Origin: Protofrankia sp963555925
GTDB taxonomy: Bacteria > Actinomycetota > Actinomycetes > Frankiales > Frankiaceae
Direction: 5' to 3'
DNA length: 64,000 nucleotides
Assembly: GCA_963555925.1 (NCBI GenBank)
Contig: CAUVXJ010000094.1
Coordinates: 11,526-75,525 of the forward strand
Shown: one piece after another, positions 37,875 to 46,658 of the stretch
Numbering within the stretch: the stretch's first letter is position 1
Layout of the letters: the number at the start of each line of letters is the position of its first letter
Position numbers and translations under genes: made by a program
Notes under the pieces: generated by a model
What the model saw: the letters and a program-made list of their open reading frames with translations, nothing else
What the model was told of the DNA's origin: nothing
Database searches by the model: none

Positions 37875-39575
37875 TCACCGCAACCCGGTGCCGCGGTGCA
37901 CCGCCGACTCGATCAGCCGGTCCACCAGCGCCGGGTAGTCCAGACCGGTCGCACCCCACATCCGGGGAAACATCGAGGTCGGGGTGAACCCGGGCATGGT
38001 GTTGACCTCGTTGACCACGATCGAACCGTCCGGGCACCAGAAGACGTCCACGCGCGCGAGACACGCGCAGTCCAACGCATCGAACGCGCGCACGGCAAGA
38101 TCACGAATTCTGGCGGCGACGTCGACGGGGATGTCTGCCGGAACGTCGAACCGGACCGCTCCCGACAGATACTTGGCCTCGAAGTCATAGAACCCGGCCG
38201 AGGATGTCACCGTCACCTCAGCCGGGACGCTCGCCTCAGGCTCGCGGCCGGGCCGGCCCTCCAGCACCCCGCACTCGAGCTCACGGCCGGCGACGGCGGC
38301 TTCGACCAGCACCTTCGGGTCAACCGCACGGGCCGCCTTCAGCGCGGTCTCCAGATCGTCCCACGCGTCCACCCGGCTGACGCCGATGCTGGAGCCGCCC
38401 CTGGCCGGCTTGACGAACACAGGCAGGCCCAGCCATCGCCGGTCAGACGCGGTGACGCTCTGTTCCCCGCGCAGCACCACCACGGGCGCCACCGGCAGCC
38501 CCGCGGCCNNNNNNNNNNNNNNNNNNNNNNNNNNNNNNNNNNNNNNNNNNNNNNNNNNNNNNNNNNNNNNNNNNNNNNNNNNNNNNNNNNNNNNNNNNNN
38601 NNNNNNNNNNNNNNNNNNNNNNNNNNNNNNNNNNNNNNNNNNNNNNNNNNNNNNNNNNNNNNNNNNNNNNNNNNNNNNNNNNNNNNNNNNNNNNNNNNNN
38701 NNNNNNNNNNNNNNNNNNNNNNNNNNNNNNNNNNNNNNNNNNNNNNNNNNNNNNNNNNNNNNNNNNNNNNNNNNNNNNNNNNNNNNNNNNNNNNNNNNNN
38801 NNNNNNNNNNNNNNNNNNNNNNNNNNNNNNNNNNNNNNNNNNNNNNNNNNNNNNNNNNNNNNNNNNNNNNNNNNNNNNNNNNNNNNNNNNNNNNNNNNNN
38901 NNNNNNNNNNNNNNNNNNNNNNNNNNNNNNNNNNNNNNNNNNNNNNNNNNNNNNNNNNNNNNNNNNNNNNNNNNNNNNNNNNNNNNNNNNNNNNNNNNNN
39001 NNNNNNNNNNNNNNNNNNNNNNNNNNNNNNNNNNNNNNNNNNNNNNNNNNNNNNNNNNNNNNNNNNNNNNNNNNNNNNNNNNNNNNNNNNNNNNNNNNNN
39101 NNNNNNNNNNNNNNNNNNNNNTGGCGAACACCCCGGAGCCGACGTAGGGCACGCCGGCCATCTCCAGCAGCCCCTGCACGGTGCCGTCCTCGCCGAAGGG
39201 CCCGTGCAACAGCGGGAACACGACGTCAACCTCGCCCAGACCGATCCCGGCTGGGCCGCCCGGGGCGGCGCCCGGGGCGGCGCCCACCGGGCCGAGGATC
39301 CTCAGGCCGCCCGCGGTGGGGTCACCCAGCAGGGCCACCGGCGTCCCGGTGCGGTCGACGCTCGGTAGCGTGCCGGAACGGACCTGGAGCGCAGTCGGAT
39401 CACCCGAGCCGAGCACCCAACGGCCGTCCGGGGTGATACCGACCGCCACGACGTCATAACGCCGTGGGTCCAGGGCTTGCAGCACGCCCGCGGCGGACAC
39501 ACACGAGATCGCATGTTCGGTGCTGCGTCCGCCGTAGATGACTGCGATCCGGATCCTGCGCGCGGTGCCGGGCAT
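37875..39575 (-). CDS. ddl: D-alanine--D-alanine ligase, interrupted by an assembly gap
   Basis: Makes D-Ala-D-Ala for peptidoglycan. ATG 39575 begins MPGTARRIRIAVIYGGRSTE; the first part reaches VPYVGSGVF, then 613 Ns, then resumes at AAGLPVAPVVVLRGE in the same frame. GGSSIGVSRV, SIVVNEVNTMPGFTPTSMFP and the rest of the ATP-grasp site follow. The two visible parts sum to about 361 residues, already the normal family length. Homologues need only about 16-18 residues between them, so the gap length does not fit an intact gene. Confidence 0.85.
   Translation of the reverse strand: MPGTARRIRIAVIYGGRSTEHAISCVSAAGVLQALDPRRYDVVAVGITPDGRWVLGSGDPTALQVRSGTLPSVDRTGTPVALLGDPTAGGLRILGPVGAAPGAAPGGPAGIGLGEVDVVFPLLHGPFGEDGTVQGLLEMAGVPYVGSGVFAXXXXXXXXXXXXXXXXXXXXXXXXXXXXXXXXXXXXXXXXXXXXXXXXXXXXXXXXXXXXXXXXXXXXXXXXXXXXXXXXXXXXXXXXXXXXXXXXXXXXXXXXXXXXXXXXXXXXXXXXXXXXXXXXXXXXXXXXXXXXXXXXXXXXXXXXXXXXXXXXXXXXXXXXXXXXXXXXXXXXXXXXXXXXXXXXXXXXXXXXXXXXXAAGLPVAPVVVLRGEQSVTASDRRWLGLPVFVKPARGGSSIGVSRVDAWDDLETALKAARAVDPKVLVEAAVAGRELECGVLEGRPGREPEASVPAEVTVTSSAGFYDFEAKYLSGAVRFDVPADIPVDVAARIRDLAVRAFDALDCACLARVDVFWCPDGSIVVNEVNTMPGFTPTSMFPRMWGATGLDYPALVDRLIESAVHRGTGLR
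38509..39121. other. assembly gap (613 N)
   Basis: All bases are N. It lies within ddl, between the codons for VGSGVFA and AAGLPVAP. Nothing can be said of its content from this sequence; the gap length may be an estimate. Confidence 1.
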
Positions 39576-39694
39576 GGACGGGACCCTAACCGATGCTCGG
39601 CCGCACCAGCGTGAACCCGACGTCGAGGAAAAGCCCACGTCGCGGAGCCGACGCAGCCTGCGGCGACAACTCAGCTGATCGCTCAGCTGATCGC

Positions 39695-40708
39695 TCAGGC
39701 GCTGGGATCGCGGTGCTCGCGGCCTGGTTCGCGGCTCATCAGTTCCTTCACCGCGTCCATCGGCGCAAGGCCCTCGTAGATGACCCGCTCCACCTGCTCG
39801 GTGATCGGCATCGCGACGCCCAGTGACCGGGCCAGGCCCAGGATGGGCCGGCAGGAGCGGACGCCCTCGGCGACCTGAACCTGCTGGACGCTGGCCGTCG
39901 CCAGGGTCATGCCACGGCCGAGCTTTTCACCGAAGGTGCGGTTGCGCGACAGCGGCGACGAACAGGTGGCCACCAGGTCACCCAGGCCGGCGAGGCCGGC
40001 GAACGTCAGCGGATCGGCGCCCATGGCCACGCCGAGCCGGGCCGTCTCGGCCAGCCCCCGGGTGATCAGGGATGCGACCGAATTGGTGCCGAACCCCATT
40101 CCCTCGAGCATGCCGGCGGCCAGCGCGATCACGTTCTTGACAGCGCCGGCGAGCTCACAACCGACCAGGTCGGAGTTGGTGTACGGGCGAAGATAGGGCG
40201 TCCAACAGGCCGCCTGCAGATCGATCGCGGTCTGCTCGCAGCGGCTCGCCACGACGGTGGCCGCCGGCTGCTCGGCCGCGATCTCGCCCGCCAGGTTCGG
40301 ACCGCTGACCACCGCGATCCGATCCGGGCCCACGCCGGTGACCTCCCTGATGACCTCACTCATCCGGCGGCGGGAATCACCCTCGACGCCCTTGATCAAG
40401 CTCACGTACACCGCGGACGGCGGGACCAGCGGCGCCCAGCGGACCAGGCATCCGCGCAGGGCCTGGGACGGCACCGCGAGCACGACCAGATCCGCCCCGC
40501 GGAGCGCCTGTGCGGCATCCCCCGTGGCGCTGACCTGGCCAGGAAGCGTGAGTCCGGGCAGATATCGGGGGTTGACATGATGGTGGTTCACCGCTTTGAC
40601 GATGTCGGGCTCACGCGCCAGCAGCGTGACCCCGGCCCCGGCGTCGGCGAGCACCTTGGCGAAGACCGTCCCCCAGGATCCGGCGCAGAGCACAGCCGCT
40701 CTCGTCAC
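39695..40708 (-). CDS. gpsA: glycerol-3-phosphate dehydrogenase [NAD(P)+]
   Basis: Makes sn-glycerol 3-phosphate from DHAP for phospholipids. 337 aa. The Rossmann motif reads CAGSWGTVFAKVLADAG, with Cys in place of the usual first Gly of GAGSWG. The catalytic lysine is in LAGAVKNVIALAAGMLEGMG, and the family strand GLAGLGDLVATCSS with the R/N anchor SRNRTFGEKLGRG is intact. Between ddl and cofC, on the ddl strand. Confidence 0.94.
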   Translation of the reverse strand: MTRAAVLCAGSWGTVFAKVLADAGAGVTLLAREPDIVKAVNHHHVNPRYLPGLTLPGQVSATGDAAQALRGADLVVLAVPSQALRGCLVRWAPLVPPSAVYVSLIKGVEGDSRRRMSEVIREVTGVGPDRIAVVSGPNLAGEIAAEQPAATVVASRCEQTAIDLQAACWTPYLRPYTNSDLVGCELAGAVKNVIALAAGMLEGMGFGTNSVASLITRGLAETARLGVAMGADPLTFAGLAGLGDLVATCSSPLSRNRTFGEKLGRGMTLATASVQQVQVAEGVRSCRPILGLARSLGVAMPITEQVERVIYEGLAPMDAVKELMSREPGREHRDPSA

Positions 40709-40878
40709 ACGGATCGCCCGCCGGCCGGGTCCGATCGTGTCTCAGCGTCAACCATGCTGTGACCATATGATGACTAGACAGTAACCGCCGCGGCGACCGT
40801 CGGGGGGATGCCCGGAGCGGCCGCCGAGCCGTGACGGATGCCGTAGGGTCAGGACGTGATACCCGCGCTACTCCGGAA

Positions 40879-41640
40879 ATGACTCCCGGCCCGACCTGGG
40901 TGGTCATTGTGCCGGTCAAGCGGTTGACCGCGGCCAAGAGCCGGCTCGCCCACCCCGAACGTGCGGCGCTCGCGCTCGCGATGGCACAGGACACGGTTGC
41001 CGCGGCCAGAGATATCGATCACGCTGTCGTGGTGGCCGTCGTCGTCGTGACCAACGACCGCACGGCGCGGGCCGACATCGCCGACATGGACGCTCGGGTG
41101 GTGATCATCCCTGATCTTCCGGACACGGGTCTCAACGCGGCGTTGACGCACGGTGCGGCCGAGGCCGCACGGCGGTGGCCCGGCGCCGGCGTCGCGGCGA
41201 TGTCCGCGGACCTCGCGGCACTGCGCCCGGCCGAGCTGAGGGCGGCGCTGCTGGCCGTGCCACCCGAGCGCCGGGCCATGGTCGCGGATGCGGACGGTAC
41301 CGGCACGGTCATGCTCGCCGCCACGCCCGGCAGTCCGCTCGCACCCCGGTTCGGCCCGGCGAGCCGGGCCGAACACGTCCGTTCGGGAGCCTGGGACCTG
41401 ACCGCCCCGCTCGGTCCGTCCGTGCCCGGCCTGCGGCGTGACGTGGACACGCTCGACGACCTGCAGGAAGCGCTGCGGCTGGGTGTCGGCCCACGGACCC
41501 GCGACATCCTGAAAACCCCTGGGGCCGCCGGCCACTCGAAAGGAACCATAATCGCGCGACCGCTGGCCTACCAGCGGCTGACGGATGTCTCACACGATGT
41601 TCAGCCGGCGGTCGTCCCAGACTCGTTGTACGGGTCCTAA
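40879..41640 (+). CDS. cofC: 2-phospho-L-lactate/phosphoenolpyruvate guanylyltransferase (CofC/FbiD)
   Basis: Activates phospholactate or PEP with GTP for coenzyme F420. ATG 40879 (or GTG 40831 upstream) starts MTPGPTWVVIVPVKRLTAAK, the GTP-binding region of the family; VVTNDRTARADIA, SADLAALRPAELRAAL, ADADGTGTVMLAA and FGPASRAEHVRSGA follow. About 253 aa. Located next to ppk1, as in mycobacteria. Confidence 0.92.
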   Translation: MTPGPTWVVIVPVKRLTAAKSRLAHPERAALALAMAQDTVAAARDIDHAVVVAVVVVTNDRTARADIADMDARVVIIPDLPDTGLNAALTHGAAEAARRWPGAGVAAMSADLAALRPAELRAALLAVPPERRAMVADADGTGTVMLAATPGSPLAPRFGPASRAEHVRSGAWDLTAPLGPSVPGLRRDVDTLDDLQEALRLGVGPRTRDILKTPGAAGHSKGTIIARPLAYQRLTDVSHDVQPAVVPDSLYGS

Positions 41641-41689
41641 TCGTCACTCGTACCTGCCCCGGCCACCGGAGACTGGCACCATCGAGGGC

Positions 41690-43900
41690 ATGACCGAGCT
41701 GGTGGTGAACCGATCCGAACAACCGCAGCGTAAACCACGGAGCGCCCTGCTTGAGCCGCTGGAGGCGCCCCGGCCACCGACGCCGTCCGATCTTCCCGAA
41801 GACCGTTTCATCAACCGCGAGAAGTCCTGGTTGGACTTCAACGCCCGCGTACTGGCACTCGCCGAGGATCCGGCCGCACCACTGCTCGAATGCGCCAAGT
41901 TCCTGGCTATCTTCGCCAGCAACCTGGACGAGTTCTATATGGTCCGCGTCGCCGGTCTGATGCGCCGCGAAGCGACCCGGCTCGCAGTGCTCTCCGCCGA
42001 CGGCCTCACCGCCCGCGAACAGCTTGACCTGATCAGTAGTACAGCGGCCGATCTCTACGAACGTCACTCCCGGTGTTTCAGCGACGTGGTCACGCCCGCT
42101 CTGGCGGACGCCGGCATCACGATCCGCTTGTGGACCGACATGACCGACGTTCAGAAGGACCGCCTGCACGCATACTTCAACCAGCAGGTCTTCCCCGTCC
42201 TGACGCCACTGGCCGTGGACCCGGCGCACCCGTTCCCCTACATCAGCGGGTTGTCGCTCAACCTGGCGGTCACTGTACGTACCCCGGGCGGGGACGCCGA
42301 GCGATTCGCGCGGGTGAAGGTTCCGCAGAACGTGCCCCGGCTGATCCGCGTCGAGCCGGACCACCCGCTGCACGACAACAGGCGGCAGGGACCGCGCGGG
42401 CTGAAGTCCGACGACCGCGATGTCTGCTTCATCCCCCTGGAGGAGGTGATCGCCGCCCACCTCTCGCAGCTCTTCCCAGGTATGGAGGTGGTCGACGCCC
42501 ACCTGTTCCGGGTCACGCGCAACGCCGATCTGGAGGTCGAGGAGGACGAGGCCGAGGACCTGCTGCAGGCGCTTGAACGTGAGTTGGCGCGCCGGCGGTT
42601 CGGCCCGGCCGTACGCCTTGAGGTCGCCGACGACATCGACGACAACCTGCTGGACCTCCTCATGCGGGAGCTGGAGGTCACCAGCCGTGAGGTGATGCGG
42701 GTTCGGGGGCTTCTCGACCTGTCGGTGCTGTGGGCGCTCTACGACCTCGACCGTCCCGAGCTGAAGGACAGCCCGCACGTGCGTCGCACCCACCCGCGGC
42801 TCGCGGCATCCGAAGGGGAGCAGACCGATTTCTTCTCGGTGCTGCGTGATGGCGACGTGCTCATCCACCATCCCTACGACTCGTTCACCACCTCGGTCCA
42901 GCGGTTCATCGAACAGGCCGCCGCCGACCCGCACGTCCTGGCCATCAAGCAGACGCTGTACCGGACCTCGGGTGACTCCCCCATCGTCGACGCTCTGATC
43001 AGCGCGGCCGAGGCGGGCAAGCAGGTCGTCGTCCTAGTGGAGATCAAGGCCAGATTCGACGAGACCGCGAACATCCGGTGGGCGCGCGAGCTGGAGCGTG
43101 CGGGCTGCCACGTCGTGTACGGGCTGATCGGATTGAAGACGCACTGCAAGACGTGCCTGGTGGTCCGCCAGGAGCGCGGCGGACTGCGCCGGTACTGCCA
43201 CGTCGGTACCGGCAACTACAACCCGAAGACGGCGCGGCTGTACGAGGACCTCGGCCTGCTCACCGCCGACCCCGACGTCGGCGCCGACCTCACCGACCTG
43301 TTCAACGTCCTGACCGGCTACAGCCGCCAGACCGAGTACCGCTCACTGCTGGTAGCACCCCAGCACATGCGGGACGGCATCGTCGAACGTATCGAGCGGG
43401 AAAGCGAGGCGGCCCGCCAGGGCCAGGTGTCCGGAATCCGTCTCAAGGTCAACAGTCTTGTCGACGAGGAGATCATCGACGCGCTGTACCGGGCGTCCCG
43501 CGCCGGTGTGCCCGTGCAGTGCCTCGTCCGTGGGATCTGCGGGCTGCGGCCGGGTATCCCGGGCCTGTCGGAGACCGTCCACGTCCGGTCGATCCTGGGC
43601 CGGTTCCTGGAGCACAGCCGGGTCTTGGAGTTCACCTCGCTGCGGGAGTGCTGGATCGGCAGCGCGGACATGATGCATCGCAACCTCGACCGCCGCATCG
43701 AGGCGCTGGTACGGGTGGGGCAGCCGTCCCAGGAACCCCTGCGGGTCATGCTCGACCACGCCTTCTCCGAGGGCGTGGCAGCCTGGATCCTGCAGCCGGA
43801 CGGGACGTGGTACCGACGGGCGACCGGCCCGGACGGAGAACCGTTGTCGGACTACCAGACCGACCTGATGAACCCGCCCCTGCGGCTGGCACACGGCTGA
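41690..43900 (+). CDS. ppk1: polyphosphate kinase 1
   Basis: Polymerises phosphate from ATP at the membrane. ATG 41690, 736 aa. The N domain starts RFINREKSWLDFNARVLALA; the PLD-like catalytic domains contain the phospho-accepting histidine in RYCHVGTGNYNPKTARLYED and a second histidine in MMHRNLDRRIEAL. Other PPK1 stretches: FASNLDEFYMVRVAGLMRRE, KQTLYRTSGDSPIVDAL, KARFDETANIRWARELE. Convergent with hup. Confidence 0.96.
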   Translation: MTELVVNRSEQPQRKPRSALLEPLEAPRPPTPSDLPEDRFINREKSWLDFNARVLALAEDPAAPLLECAKFLAIFASNLDEFYMVRVAGLMRREATRLAVLSADGLTAREQLDLISSTAADLYERHSRCFSDVVTPALADAGITIRLWTDMTDVQKDRLHAYFNQQVFPVLTPLAVDPAHPFPYISGLSLNLAVTVRTPGGDAERFARVKVPQNVPRLIRVEPDHPLHDNRRQGPRGLKSDDRDVCFIPLEEVIAAHLSQLFPGMEVVDAHLFRVTRNADLEVEEDEAEDLLQALERELARRRFGPAVRLEVADDIDDNLLDLLMRELEVTSREVMRVRGLLDLSVLWALYDLDRPELKDSPHVRRTHPRLAASEGEQTDFFSVLRDGDVLIHHPYDSFTTSVQRFIEQAAADPHVLAIKQTLYRTSGDSPIVDALISAAEAGKQVVVLVEIKARFDETANIRWARELERAGCHVVYGLIGLKTHCKTCLVVRQERGGLRRYCHVGTGNYNPKTARLYEDLGLLTADPDVGADLTDLFNVLTGYSRQTEYRSLLVAPQHMRDGIVERIERESEAARQGQVSGIRLKVNSLVDEEIIDALYRASRAGVPVQCLVRGICGLRPGIPGLSETVHVRSILGRFLEHSRVLEFTSLRECWIGSADMMHRNLDRRIEALVRVGQPSQEPLRVMLDHAFSEGVAAWILQPDGTWYRRATGPDGEPLSDYQTDLMNPPLRLAHG

Positions 43901-43970
43901 CCGGCGGCAGGCGCCGCTGACTGGCGTCGCATGTCACAGACCGGCGACGCGTACCGCAGACCGGCACCGC

Positions 43971-44006
43971 GCCGACCGTGAGTGCCCTGACGGACCCACG
44001 GTCGGC
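43971..44006. terminator. bidirectional hairpin between ppk1 and hup
   Basis: GCCGACCGTG (43971-43980) pairs perfectly with CACGGTCGGC (43997-44006), 16-base loop. It lies between two converging genes, 70 bases past ppk1 and 13 before the hup stop, and would serve both. Confidence 0.65.
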
Positions 44007-44018
44007 GTCCGTGTCCGG

Positions 44019-44303
44019 TTACTCCTCGGTCGCGGACACGCTGGCCTTGAACTCCGAACCCGGCCTGAACTTCGGCACGACCGAGGCGGCAACCTGCACC
44101 GGCTCGCCTGTGGCCGGGTTGCGGCCGGTACGGGCCGCCCGCTCGACACGCTCGAAGACGCCGAACCCGGTGATGGTGACCTTCTCACCGGCGGATACGG
44201 CTTCCTGGATCGCCTCGAACACGGCATCGACGGCTTTGGTCGCATTCGATCGCCCGCCCTCGATCTGCTGGGCGATGCGATCAACCAACTGGGACTTGTT
44301 CAC
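44019..44303 (-). CDS. hup: HU-family DNA-binding protein
   Basis: Nucleoid-associated dimer. 94 aa, MNKSQLVDRIAQQIEGGRSN with the HU signature GFGVFERVERAARTGRNPAT. Unlike mycobacterial HupB there is no long Lys/Ala-rich tail. Between ppk1 and leuD. Confidence 0.96.
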   Translation of the reverse strand: MNKSQLVDRIAQQIEGGRSNATKAVDAVFEAIQEAVSAGEKVTITGFGVFERVERAARTGRNPATGEPVQVAASVVPKFRPGSEFKASVSATEE

Positions 44304-44501
44304 AACAACCTCCGGACGCCCCCCGCGGGCGCGGGGTTAGGGAGCAGATCGGGCATCACACTGCGCTGCACCGTAGGCATGTCCACCGGTTAGGGCAATT
44401 CCCCTGCGCGTGTCGCGCAACACAAACCCGCATGTCAACGACTCGCCTAGATCATCTGGCGGCACCCGGCGGAGGGCGGAGGATCCCTTGATGGACCAAT
44501 T

Positions 44502-44520
44502 TCGTCACATTCAGTGACGA
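44502..44520 (-). terminator. short hairpin after leuD
   Basis: TCGTCAC (44502-44508) and GTGACGA (44514-44520) with a 5-base loop, 11 bases past the leuD stop on the minus strand. A weak terminator candidate without a T-tract. Confidence 0.4.
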
Positions 44521-44531
44521 TCAGTGGCCTC

Positions 44532-45119
44532 CTATGCGGTCACCGGAAGCCACCCGGGGCGGGTGGCTTCGAAGGCTGTGATGGCATCCTGTTGACGCAG
44601 GGTCAGGCCGACGTCGTCCAGACCCTCCATCAGACGCCAGCGGGTGAAGTCATCGAGCTCGAAGCCCGCGACGAGCCCGGGTGCCCGCACCTCGCGCGCA
44701 CCGAGGTCAACGGTGATCGCAGTGGTGGGATCGGCCTCGACCTGGTCGGTGAGCGCCTCGATCGTCGCGGCCGCGAGCACGACCGGCAGCAGGCCGTTTC
44801 CGAGGGCGTTGCCGCGGAAGATGTCGGCGAAACGCGCCGAGATCACCGCTTTGAAGCCGTAGTCCTGCAGCGCCCACACGGCGTGCTCGCGGGACGACCC
44901 GGTGCCGAAATCCGGACCGGCCAGCAGGATCGTGGCGCCGCTGTAGACCGGCTTGTTCAGGACGAACCCCGGATCGGCCCGCCACTGCGAGAACAGGCCG
45001 GCGCCGAAGCCGGTCCGTTCGATCCGCTTGAGCCAGTCGCTGGGGATGATCTGGTCGGTGTCGACGTCGCTGCGCCGCAGCGGCACCGCCCGTCCGGTGT
45101 GCGTGGTGAACGCCTCCAT
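44532..45119 (-). CDS. leuD: 3-isopropylmalate dehydratase small subunit
   Basis: With LeuC isomerises 2- to 3-isopropylmalate in leucine synthesis. 195 aa; swivel-domain stretches GRAVPLRRSDVDTDQIIPSD, GPDFGTGSSREHAVWALQDY and SARFADIFRGNALGNGLLPV. 50 bases downstream of leuC, same operon. Confidence 0.96.
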   Translation of the reverse strand: MEAFTTHTGRAVPLRRSDVDTDQIIPSDWLKRIERTGFGAGLFSQWRADPGFVLNKPVYSGATILLAGPDFGTGSSREHAVWALQDYGFKAVISARFADIFRGNALGNGLLPVVLAAATIEALTDQVEADPTTAITVDLGAREVRAPGLVAGFELDDFTRWRLMEGLDDVGLTLRQQDAITAFEATRPGWLPVTA

Positions 45120-45169
45120 CGCGGATGCGCCCCCTTCGTGGTGTCGTGATGTCGTCGTGATGTCGTCGG

Positions 45170-46567
45170 TCAGAGATCGGCGGGCGCGGTCAGCCGCCCG
45201 GTGACGGCGGTTGCCGCCGCGACGGCGGGTGAGACCAGGTGGGTGCGTCCACCCGGGCCCTGACGGCCTTCGAAGTTACGGTTGGACGTGGACGCGCTGC
45301 GCTCGCCGGGCCCCAGCGTGTCCGGGTTCATACCCAGGCACATCGAGCAACCGGCACTGCGCCACTGCGCACCGGCTGCGCGGAAGACCTCGTCGAGCCC
45401 TTCGGCCTCGGCGTCGGCCTTCACCGTCATCGAGCCGGGGACCACCAGGACCCGCAGTCCGTCAGCCACCCGGCGACCGCGCAGGACGGCCGCGGCGGCC
45501 CGCAGGTCCTCGATGCGCCCATTGGTGCAGGAGCCGATGAACACCGTGTCCACGGCGATGTCGCGCAGCGGCGTGCCGGGCGCCAGCGCCATGTAGGCCA
45601 GGGCGCGCTCGACCGAGGCGCGGGCCGCCGGATCGGAGTAGTCCGCCGGGTCGGGAACCCGGGATGACAGCGGCGCGCCCTGCCCGGGGTTGGTACCCCA
45701 GGTCACGAACGGGCTCAGCTCCGCCGCGTCGACCACGACCTCGCGGTCGAACACCGCGTCGTCGTCGGTTGCCAGGGTCGCCCAGTAGGCGAGCGCCACG
45801 TCCCAGTCCACGCCTGCCGGCGCGTGCGGGCGGCCCCGCAGGTGGGCGACGGTCACCTCGTCGGGGGCGACCATGCCGGCGCGAGCACCCGCTTCGATGG
45901 ACATGTTGCACACCGTCATGCGGCCTTCCATGGACAGCCCGCGGACGGCCTCGCCACGGTATTCGATCACATGCCCCTGGCCGCCGCCGGTGCCGATCCG
46001 GGCGATGATCGCGAGAATCAGGTCCTTGGCGGTGACACCGGCGGGCAGCGCCCCGTCCACCGTGACCGCCATGGTCTTCGGCGGGCGCAGCGGCAGCGTC
46101 TGGGTGGCCAGCACATGCTCGACCTGGCTCGTGCCGATGCCGAAGGCGAGCGCGCCGAACGCGCCGTGGGTGGAGGTGTGGCTGTCCCCGCAGACGATCG
46201 TCATGCCTGGCTGGGTGAGGCCGAGCTGCGGACCGACGACGTGGACGATCCCCTGACCGGGGTCGTTCATCGGGTGCAGCCGGACACCGAAGTCGGCGCA
46301 GTTCTTGCGCAGGGCCTCGACCTGGGCGGCCGAGACCGGGTCCGCGATCGGGCGCAGCGTGTCGATGGTCGGGACGTTGTGGTCCTCGGTGGCGATGGTG
46401 AGATCCGGGCGGCGCAGCGGTCGACCGGCCAGTCGGAGCGCCTCGAAAGCCTGCGGGCTGGTCACCTCGTGTACGAGATGCAGGTCGATGTAGAGCAGGT
46501 CGGGTTCGCCGTCGGCACGCCGGACGACGTGAGCGTCCCAGACCTTCTCCGCGAGTGTGCGCCCCAT
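45170..46567 (-). CDS. leuC: 3-isopropylmalate dehydratase large subunit
   Basis: Iron-sulfur aconitase-family subunit. 465 aa; begins MGRTLAEKVWDAHVVRRADG. The 4Fe-4S cysteines are in VFIGSCTNGRIEDL and CSMCLGMNPDTLGP. Other conserved parts: CGDSHTSTHGAFGALAFGIG and LSPFVTWGTNPGQG. Divergent from the IclR-type gene, with leuD downstream. Confidence 0.97.
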   Translation of the reverse strand: MGRTLAEKVWDAHVVRRADGEPDLLYIDLHLVHEVTSPQAFEALRLAGRPLRRPDLTIATEDHNVPTIDTLRPIADPVSAAQVEALRKNCADFGVRLHPMNDPGQGIVHVVGPQLGLTQPGMTIVCGDSHTSTHGAFGALAFGIGTSQVEHVLATQTLPLRPPKTMAVTVDGALPAGVTAKDLILAIIARIGTGGGQGHVIEYRGEAVRGLSMEGRMTVCNMSIEAGARAGMVAPDEVTVAHLRGRPHAPAGVDWDVALAYWATLATDDDAVFDREVVVDAAELSPFVTWGTNPGQGAPLSSRVPDPADYSDPAARASVERALAYMALAPGTPLRDIAVDTVFIGSCTNGRIEDLRAAAAVLRGRRVADGLRVLVVPGSMTVKADAEAEGLDEVFRAAGAQWRSAGCSMCLGMNPDTLGPGERSASTSNRNFEGRQGPGGRTHLVSPAVAAATAVTGRLTAPADL

Positions 46568-46607
46568 GGCCCACTCCTTCAGATGATTGCGCGTTCAGAT
46601 GGTCACT

Positions 46608-46622
46608 GTACTTTGATAGTAC
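46608..46622. promoter_or_regulatory. inverted repeat in the leuC-iclR divergent promoter region
   Basis: GTACT-ttgat-AGTAC, perfect 5-base arms, in the 91-base spacer between leuC and the IclR gene. An AT-rich run (CTATATTCTGGGATGACAGT) follows at 46631-46650. The site is a plausible IclR-type operator, by position and symmetry only. Confidence 0.5.
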
Positions 46623-46658
46623 TGGACTTCCTATATTCTGGGATGACAGTATCAGCTT

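Noticed and set aside
41309..42934. 541-codon minus-strand frame over cofC/ppk1
   Set aside because: Antisense to two well-supported genes with complete motifs.
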